Of a stretch of DNA of 37,509 nt, positions 33,228-37,509 are shown one piece after another. This DNA comes from an uncultured bacterium (GTDB lineage: Bacteria > Actinomycetota > Actinomycetes > S36-B12 > CAIYMF01): positions 1-37,509 of the forward strand of contig CAIYMF010000208.1 in the NCBI GenBank assembly GCA_903927265.1, in the 5' to 3' direction. The position numbers were made by a program, and so were the translations under genes. Each line of letters starts with the position of its first letter. The first letter of the stretch is position 1. The notes beneath the pieces are model-generated. The model saw only the letters and a program-made list of their open reading frames with translations. It searched no databases and was not told where the DNA came from.

Positions 33228-34595
33228 GTGACTCGGAACTTGGTCGTGATCGGCGGTGGAGCCGCGGGGATGTCGGCTGCCTCGGCCGCCCGCCGCACCG
33301 ACCCAGGTATGTCGATCACGGTCGTGGAGGCGGGTCCGTTCGCCTCCTATGGCGTATGTGGTTTGCCGTACTTCATCTCAGGAGTCATTCCGGAGGCGAA
33401 TTCGCTGATAGCTCTGCCTCCTGAGGAATTCCGCGACAAGCGGCGAATCGATCTACGCCTCGAGGCCACCGTCGATCGGGTCGATCCCGAAGCCCAGGTG
33501 GTCTACTCCGGTTCCGAGGCGTATCCCTTCGACGTTCTGGTGATGGCGTCGGGCGCGGCTCCCATCGTTCCGCCCCTTGCCGGTGTCGACGACCCACGTG
33601 TGGTGACCATTAGGCGTCTTGATGAGGCCATTGCCCTGCGCGACCGTCTCAGTGGGGTCAAGCGCGCGGTGGTGGTCGGCGCCGGTTACGTAGGTTTGGA
33701 AATGGCCGAAGCCCTCGTTGAGCAAGGCATTGAGGTGACGGTGGTCGACCGGCTGCCGCGGGTGATGTCAACAGTCGATGTCGACATCGCTGACATCGTC
33801 GAGCGTGAGGTGCGTGAGCACTGCGAACTGCGCCTCGAATCTGCGTTGGTGGCGTTGCATCCGCGCGCTGATGCGGTGCACGTTGAACTTGATTCCGGAT
33901 CACTTGATGTTGATCTGGTCGTGCTCGCTCTCGGCGTACGGCCTTCAACCGATCTCCTCAAGGATTTCGAACTTCCCGCACTGCCCAATGGTGCGCTCCT
34001 CGTCGACGATCACATGCGGACTCAGCATCCGAATGTGTTGGCCGCGGGGGATTGCATTGCCTTGCACCATCGCGTTCTCAATGGGCCGGCCTTCGTGCCA
34101 CTCGGCCCGGCCGCGAATAAGACGGGGCGAGTGGCGGGCACTGTCGCTGCCGGCGGCGACGCCGCATTTGAAGGAATCGTCGGAACCGCGGTCGTCAAGG
34201 TGTTCGACCTCACGGTGGCGCACACGGGCCTCACGCTGGCCGATGCGCAGGCTGCGGGCTTCGAAGCTGTGGCAACTGACATCACTGCCAAGTCGCGTGC
34301 GAAGTACTACCCAGGTGCCGAGCCTCTGCGCGTGCGCCTGGTTCATCAGGCCGACGGGAAACTGCTGGGCGGTCAGCTCGTCGGTCGTGACGGAGCAGCG
34401 CAACGAGTCGACGTCATCGCAGCGGCCTTGCACACCGGTCTTGGTATCGACGACCTTGCAGCCTTCGATTTGGCATACGCGCCACCGTTCTCACCTGTGT
34501 ATGACCCGCTCACTCAGGCCGCTCAGGCCGCTCAGTTTGCAATGGCAAAGGCATCATTGGGCCGCATGGCCCCACGCGATGGAGGTGCACGCTGA
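33228..34595 (+). CDS. CoA-disulfide-reductase-like flavoprotein
   Basis: A ~455-residue FAD/NAD(P)H oxidoreductase: FAD loop NLVVIGGGAAGMSAA, single active-site cysteine C44 in SYGVCGLPYFISG, NAD(P)H loop AVVVGAGYVGLEMAEAL, VLAAGDCIAL, and the dimerisation domain with TGLTLADAQAAGFE. One Cys in the CGLPY motif is typical of CoA-disulfide reductases and related NADH oxidase/persulfide reductases. The GTG start at 33228 is chosen for its GAGGAG and because it begins the FAD motif; 46 further in-frame codons upstream look non-coding. It leads the plus-strand operon with the CoM-type dehydrogenases, so reduction of CoM disulfide or a CoM mixed disulfide is a reasonable guess. The stop shares one base with the next start. 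Confidence 0.83.
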   Translation: MTRNLVVIGGGAAGMSAASAARRTDPGMSITVVEAGPFASYGVCGLPYFISGVIPEANSLIALPPEEFRDKRRIDLRLEATVDRVDPEAQVVYSGSEAYPFDVLVMASGAAPIVPPLAGVDDPRVVTIRRLDEAIALRDRLSGVKRAVVVGAGYVGLEMAEALVEQGIEVTVVDRLPRVMSTVDVDIADIVEREVREHCELRLESALVALHPRADAVHVELDSGSLDVDLVVLALGVRPSTDLLKDFELPALPNGALLVDDHMRTQHPNVLAAGDCIALHHRVLNGPAFVPLGPAANKTGRVAGTVAAGGDAAFEGIVGTAVVKVFDLTVAHTGLTLADAQAAGFEAVATDITAKSRAKYYPGAEPLRVRLVHQADGKLLGGQLVGRDGAAQRVDVIAAALHTGLGIDDLAAFDLAYAPPFSPVYDPLTQAAQAAQFAMAKASLGRMAPRDGGAR

Positions 34596-35314
34596 TGGGT
34601 GTCGCAGTGGTTACTGGTGCGGCCGGCGGTATCGGAAGTGCCACGGTGCGTCGATTGCATGAAGACGGAATGACGGTGATCGCACTCGATCTCAATGGTG
34701 AGGCAGCGGCCGAGCTGTCACCACATTCCTACGCACTCGATGTGTCGAATGCTGAGCAGGTCGAACTAGTGATGGCTTCGATACTTGCGTCCTGGCCGCG
34801 GGTTGACGTGCTAGTAAACAACGCCGGCATCACCGGTTCGGCTGCGGCTACGACGGTGCACGAGACGCCCGTTGAAGAGTTCGATCGAGTCATGGCAGTT
34901 AACGTGCGAGGCCCATTCCTCTGCACTCGTGCGCTGATTCCTTCGATGCTGGAAGCCGGTCGTGGACACATCATCACGATTGCCTCCATCGCCGGCCTTG
35001 TTGCGTTTCCCGGTCGGTGTGCCTACACGACGTCGAAGGGTGCAGCGCTTCAGTTTGCGCGCTCTGTCGCGATCGACTACGGAGGCCGTGGCATTCGCTC
35101 AAACGCCGTCTGCCCGGGCATGGTCGAGACGCCAATGACTCAATGGCGACTTGACCAGCCAGAACTCCGCGCTCAGATTGAGGCGCAGATTCCTATGGGC
35201 AGGGTGGCGCAACCTGATGAGATCGCCGATGCCGTGTCGGTGTTGGCGTCAGGGCGTCTCGCATATGCAAACGGCTCACCGTTGATCATCGACGGTGGCT
35301 GGTCTTCTAGGTGA
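34595..35314 (+). CDS. xecD: hydroxyalkyl-CoM dehydrogenase, R-HPCDH-like SDR
   Basis: The 239-residue short-chain dehydrogenase matches 2-(R)-hydroxypropyl-CoM dehydrogenase over most of its length: VTGAAGGIG, VLVNNAGITG, EFDRVMAVNVRG, LVAFPGRCAYTTSKGA, NAVCPGMVETPMTQWRLDQP. The catalytic residues are S131, Y144 and K148. R141 and R185 sit at a constant 11-residue offset from R152 and R196, the residues that hold the CoM sulfonate in Xanthobacter R-HPCDH. The enzyme oxidises a CoM-thioether secondary alcohol to the ketone with NAD+, feeding 2-KPCC. ATG at 34595, the last base of the preceding stop codon (TGATG). A strong functional link to CoM is therefore visible in the sequence itself. Confidence 0.86.
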   Translation: MGVAVVTGAAGGIGSATVRRLHEDGMTVIALDLNGEAAAELSPHSYALDVSNAEQVELVMASILASWPRVDVLVNNAGITGSAAATTVHETPVEEFDRVMAVNVRGPFLCTRALIPSMLEAGRGHIITIASIAGLVAFPGRCAYTTSKGAALQFARSVAIDYGGRGIRSNAVCPGMVETPMTQWRLDQPELRAQIEAQIPMGRVAQPDEIADAVSVLASGRLAYANGSPLIIDGGWSSR

Positions 35315-35336
35315 CATCCAATCGAAGGGAAATCCA

Positions 35337-36110
35337 ATGGCAGGCAGGCTCGAAGGCAAGGTCGCGATCATCACGGGCGCGGGCTCAGGAATCGGACGCG
35401 CATCGGCTGAACTATTCGCGCGCGAGGGCGCTGCGGTAGGCGTCCTTGACGTTCGCGCTGAGGCCGCTCAGGAAGTAGCCGACGGGATCAATGCTGCTGG
35501 TGGGCGAGCGCTGGGTCTTGGCGCAGACGTGACCATTGACGCGCAGGTACGCGAGGCGACCGACGCCGTCATTGCAGCATTCGGCGATGTCGCGGTGCTG
35601 TACAACAACGCAGGCATCGGCAGTTCCGGTGCCGTTGATGTGGCGACTGAAGACGACTGGGACCGCTGCTTCGATATCAACGCCAAGGGCACCTTCCTGT
35701 GCTCGCGCGCCGTCGTACCGTCGATGCTGGCTGCTGGTCGCGGTTCGATCATCAACCAGGGATCAGTTGCGGCTCTTGTGGGTGTCGCCAACTTCGCTGC
35801 GTACTGCGCGGCCAAGGGTGCTGTGGTTGCACTGACTCGCTCGATGTCACTTGACCTTGCACCGCGCGGTATTCGTGTTAATGCGATTGCGCCCGGAACG
35901 ATCTACACGCCGTTGATGGAGCCGATGCTCATCGCGCGCGGTGGTGGCGATCTGCAGAAGGGACTCGAGATGACCTTGACCAAGTACCCCATCGGCCGCC
36001 TCGGCGACCCGATCGACATCGCGAACGCGGCGCTATTCCTTGCCAGTGACGAGGCAGCTTTCGTCACCGGTTCCGTGCTCACCGCCGATGGCGGCATGAC
36101 CTCTCAGTAA
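35337..36110 (+). CDS. SDR family dehydrogenase, S-HPCDH-like
   Basis: A 257-residue short-chain dehydrogenase: IITGAGSGIGRAS, LYNNAGIGSSG, QGSVAALVGVANFAAYCAAKGA, NAIAPGTIYTP, TKYPIGRLGDP and AAFVTGSVLTADGGM. Catalytic S143, Y156 and K160 have the same numbers as in Xanthobacter 2-(S)-hydroxypropyl-CoM dehydrogenase, and the segment around KYPIGR and AAFVTG is close to it. Of the two S-HPCDH sulfonate contacts (R211, K214), the Lys is kept (K216) but the Arg is Thr213, so the substrate may not be identical. ATG 35337 has GAAGGGA eight bases upstream and is preferred to an in-frame start at 35295 inside the preceding gene. Confidence 0.82.
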   Translation: MAGRLEGKVAIITGAGSGIGRASAELFAREGAAVGVLDVRAEAAQEVADGINAAGGRALGLGADVTIDAQVREATDAVIAAFGDVAVLYNNAGIGSSGAVDVATEDDWDRCFDINAKGTFLCSRAVVPSMLAAGRGSIINQGSVAALVGVANFAAYCAAKGAVVALTRSMSLDLAPRGIRVNAIAPGTIYTPLMEPMLIARGGGDLQKGLEMTLTKYPIGRLGDPIDIANAALFLASDEAAFVTGSVLTADGGMTSQ

Positions 36111-36118
36111 GGAGAGCG

Positions 36119-37033
36119 ATGATTTTCCTCGATCCAGACAAGCGCGTCGATCTGGCGACTGCGGCTTCTCACGTAGGAGATGGAGCCCTGTTGGCTCTGG
36201 GTGGGGGATTGTCGTCACGCCTTCCCATGGCACTCGTGCGTGAACTCGTGCGGCAAGGCCGCACGGGTCTGCACGTGGTGGGTTCGGCACACAGCATGGA
36301 TGTTGATTTGCTCGTCGCGGCCGGTGCGCTGTCGATCTGCGAAGAAAGTTACGTGGGCTTTGAACAGGATCTCGGTCTTGCTCCGGCCTACCGACGTGCG
36401 GCTGAGAGCGGCACCATCACGCTGCGCGAAAGTTGTTGCGTCACGATTCTGACGCAGTTGCGTGCGGCCGAGATGGGTCTGCCGTTCCTGCCCGTGCGTG
36501 GCATCAAGGGAACGGACATGCGACGGCTGCATCCCGAATACGCCGAGACGACCTGCCCGTTCACGGGTGAGGTTCTCGTCGCGGTTCCGCCGCTTGTTCC
36601 GGATGTCGCATTGATTCACGCTCCACTCGGTGACCTGCACGGCAATCTGTACCTCGACAAGCCGTACGTTCTTGATGAGCGATTCGCTGGCGCATCGCGT
36701 GCAGTGATCGCGACTGTCGATCGCATCGTGTCGACTGACGAACTCGTCGAGCACGGCATCACCATTCCCGGTCACTACGTGCAGGCGGTGGCCGAGGTGC
36801 CGTTCGGTGCACACCCGGCATCGAGTTACCCCAACTACGCCTACGACCGCGATCACATGGGCGTGTACGTCAAGGCTGCATCCAAGCCTGAGTCGGCTGC
36901 GCAGTACATCCAAGAGTGGGTGATGTTGCCCGATGGCGAGGACGGCTACCGCGCCAAACTGGGCGACGAATCACTTCAGCGCCTCACGACATGGTCTGAG
37001 TCGACCGAAATGTGGAAGGGGCTCTTCGCATGA
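36119..37033 (+). CDS. CoA transferase family I, subunit A
   Basis: A 304-residue family I CoA-transferase alpha subunit of the GctA/IpdA sort: VGDGALLALGGGLSSRLPMALVREL (cited core LALGGGLSSRLPM), GLHVVGSAHSMDVDLLVAAG, GFEQDLGLAPAYRRA, PFLPVRGIKGTD, PDVALIHAPLGDLHGNLYL and AVIATVDRIV. It partners the next gene. AAGGAGA precedes the ATG. Such enzymes move CoA between carboxylic acids. Similar two-subunit CoA transferases accompany CoM-dependent ethene/vinyl chloride gene clusters in actinobacteria, where a CoM-linked acid is thought to be activated. Acetoacetate from a 2-KPCC reaction is another possible acceptor. The stop overlaps the subunit B start (ATGA). Confidence 0.85.
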   Translation: MIFLDPDKRVDLATAASHVGDGALLALGGGLSSRLPMALVRELVRQGRTGLHVVGSAHSMDVDLLVAAGALSICEESYVGFEQDLGLAPAYRRAAESGTITLRESCCVTILTQLRAAEMGLPFLPVRGIKGTDMRRLHPEYAETTCPFTGEVLVAVPPLVPDVALIHAPLGDLHGNLYLDKPYVLDERFAGASRAVIATVDRIVSTDELVEHGITIPGHYVQAVAEVPFGAHPASSYPNYAYDRDHMGVYVKAASKPESAAQYIQEWVMLPDGEDGYRAKLGDESLQRLTTWSESTEMWKGLFA

Positions 37034-37509
37034 CGTACACATTCGACGAATGGTTCGTCGTCACCTTGGCCCGAACCGTCAGTGATCGCGAAGTGGTGTT
37101 CCACGGATTCGGCAGCCCGTGCGCCCAGGTTGCGATGCACGTTGCCAAGCGCACACACGCACCTGACATGTTGCTGATCGAAGGCGCGATGTACGCGGTC
37201 AATCCCACTCCGCCGTTCATTCCGCCCACGGGCAATGACAGCAGTCTCAAGCAGGGCGCCGCGTACAGCATGAAGTTCGAAGAGTTCTTCGACGCCGCGA
37301 TTCGTGGCGACGTTGATCGCATGTTCCTTTCGGGCGGACAGATCGATGCGTATGGCAACACCAATGTGACCGCGGTGGGTCCGTTGGAGAAGCCCAAGGT
37401 CAAGTTGGGCGGTGGCGGTGGCGGGTGCAACATCTCGGCCACCATCGGTCAACTCACTCTGTGGACGACGCGGCACCGCTCAGGTCGCACGTTGGTCGAC
37501 AAGTGCGAC
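37030..37509 (+). CDS. CoA transferase family I, subunit B (partial, cut by window end)
   Basis: An open frame of 160 codons runs from ATG 37030 to the window edge. It begins MTYTFDEWFVVTLARTV and contains VVFHGFGSPCAQVAMHVAKR, APDMLLIEGAMYAVNPTPP, MFLSGGQIDAYGNTNVTAVG and a glycine-rich LGGGGGGCNISA. This fits the beta subunit of GctAB/IpdAB-type CoA transferases. The Glu in LLIEGAMY lies where the catalytic Glu of glutaconate CoA-transferase is expected, but this was judged by eye. The start overlaps the subunit A stop (ATGA), so both subunits are co-translated. The 3' end and any following pathway genes are outside the window. Confidence 0.83.
   Translation, partial: MTYTFDEWFVVTLARTVSDREVVFHGFGSPCAQVAMHVAKRTHAPDMLLIEGAMYAVNPTPPFIPPTGNDSSLKQGAAYSMKFEEFFDAAIRGDVDRMFLSGGQIDAYGNTNVTAVGPLEKPKVKLGGGGGGCNISATIGQLTLWTTRHRSGRTLVDKCD

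Noticed and set aside
33778-34662. 294-codon plus-strand frame inside the disulfide-reductase-like gene
   Set aside because: It is a shadow in another frame. The true frame has FAD and NAD(P)H motifs throughout, whereas this one is Ser/Arg-rich and motif-free.

Overview
The window comes from the chromosome of an Actinomycetota bacterium. The signs are moderately high GC (about 60%), frequent GTG starts, a dnaK-grpE-dnaJ-hspR-clpB heat-shock block with a HAIR (HspR) operator, a Dcd of the mycobacterial bifunctional type, and a membrane Fe-S oxidoreductase like mycobacterial Rv0338c/EtfD. No transposase, integrase, phage gene or CRISPR array was seen. All family assignments are by eye from motifs and remembered family sequences; no database search was run.

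Left part (1-17.7 kb), mostly housekeeping. A tRNA-Gly(CCC) is followed by a short repeat region. Next come an enolase-superfamily MenC-type enzyme coupled to a polytopic membrane protein, dcd, and a coupled SGNH protein / OafA-type acyltransferase pair that probably O-acylates envelope glycans. A large two-way terminator hairpin, the EtfD-like reductase and a GC-rich TerB-like/Coq4-like fusion follow. The heat-shock operon closes this part. A 36-bp element with hairpin potential occurs twice, each time spanning a gene's stop codon or the sequence next to it.

Middle part (17.7-24.3 kb). A YkgJ-type cysteine-cluster protein diverges from the most unusual locus here. A short Tat-signal ORF is coupled (ATGA) to a protein whose N-terminal 72 residues align without gaps to eukaryotic ubiquitin (56 of 70 identical by hand count). 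A second, more diverged ubiquitin-fusion gene follows. Both ubiquitin domains lack the C-terminal GlyGly and run straight into a ~115-residue beta-rich domain ending in a carbohydrate-binding-like DVVSLT motif. The missing first strand of that domain (NGSFEEG) lies in the upstream Tat ORF. After this come a DapC-like aminotransferase, a PucR-type regulator coupled to a MEDS-domain sensor, and a quinone-reductase-like MDR enzyme.

Right part (24.3-37.5 kb), a coenzyme M (CoM) island. A five-gene minus-strand operon holds ComA/XcbB, an unknown 309-aa protein, two aspartase/fumarase-superfamily lyases and a D-cysteine-desulfhydrase-like PLP enzyme. That matches the bacterial Xcb route to CoM plus one extra gene. 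Around it lie a 2-ketopropyl-CoM carboxylase/oxidoreductase homologue with its diagnostic residues, a CoA-acylating aldehyde dehydrogenase, a CoA-disulfide-reductase-like flavoprotein, two SDRs resembling R- and S-hydroxypropyl-CoM dehydrogenases, and a two-subunit CoA transferase cut by the window edge. Together they look like a self-contained system that makes CoM and uses it to process a CoM-linked alcohol/ketone/aldehyde. The usual entry enzymes (alkene monooxygenase, epoxyalkane:CoM transferase) are not in the window, so the substrate is unknown.
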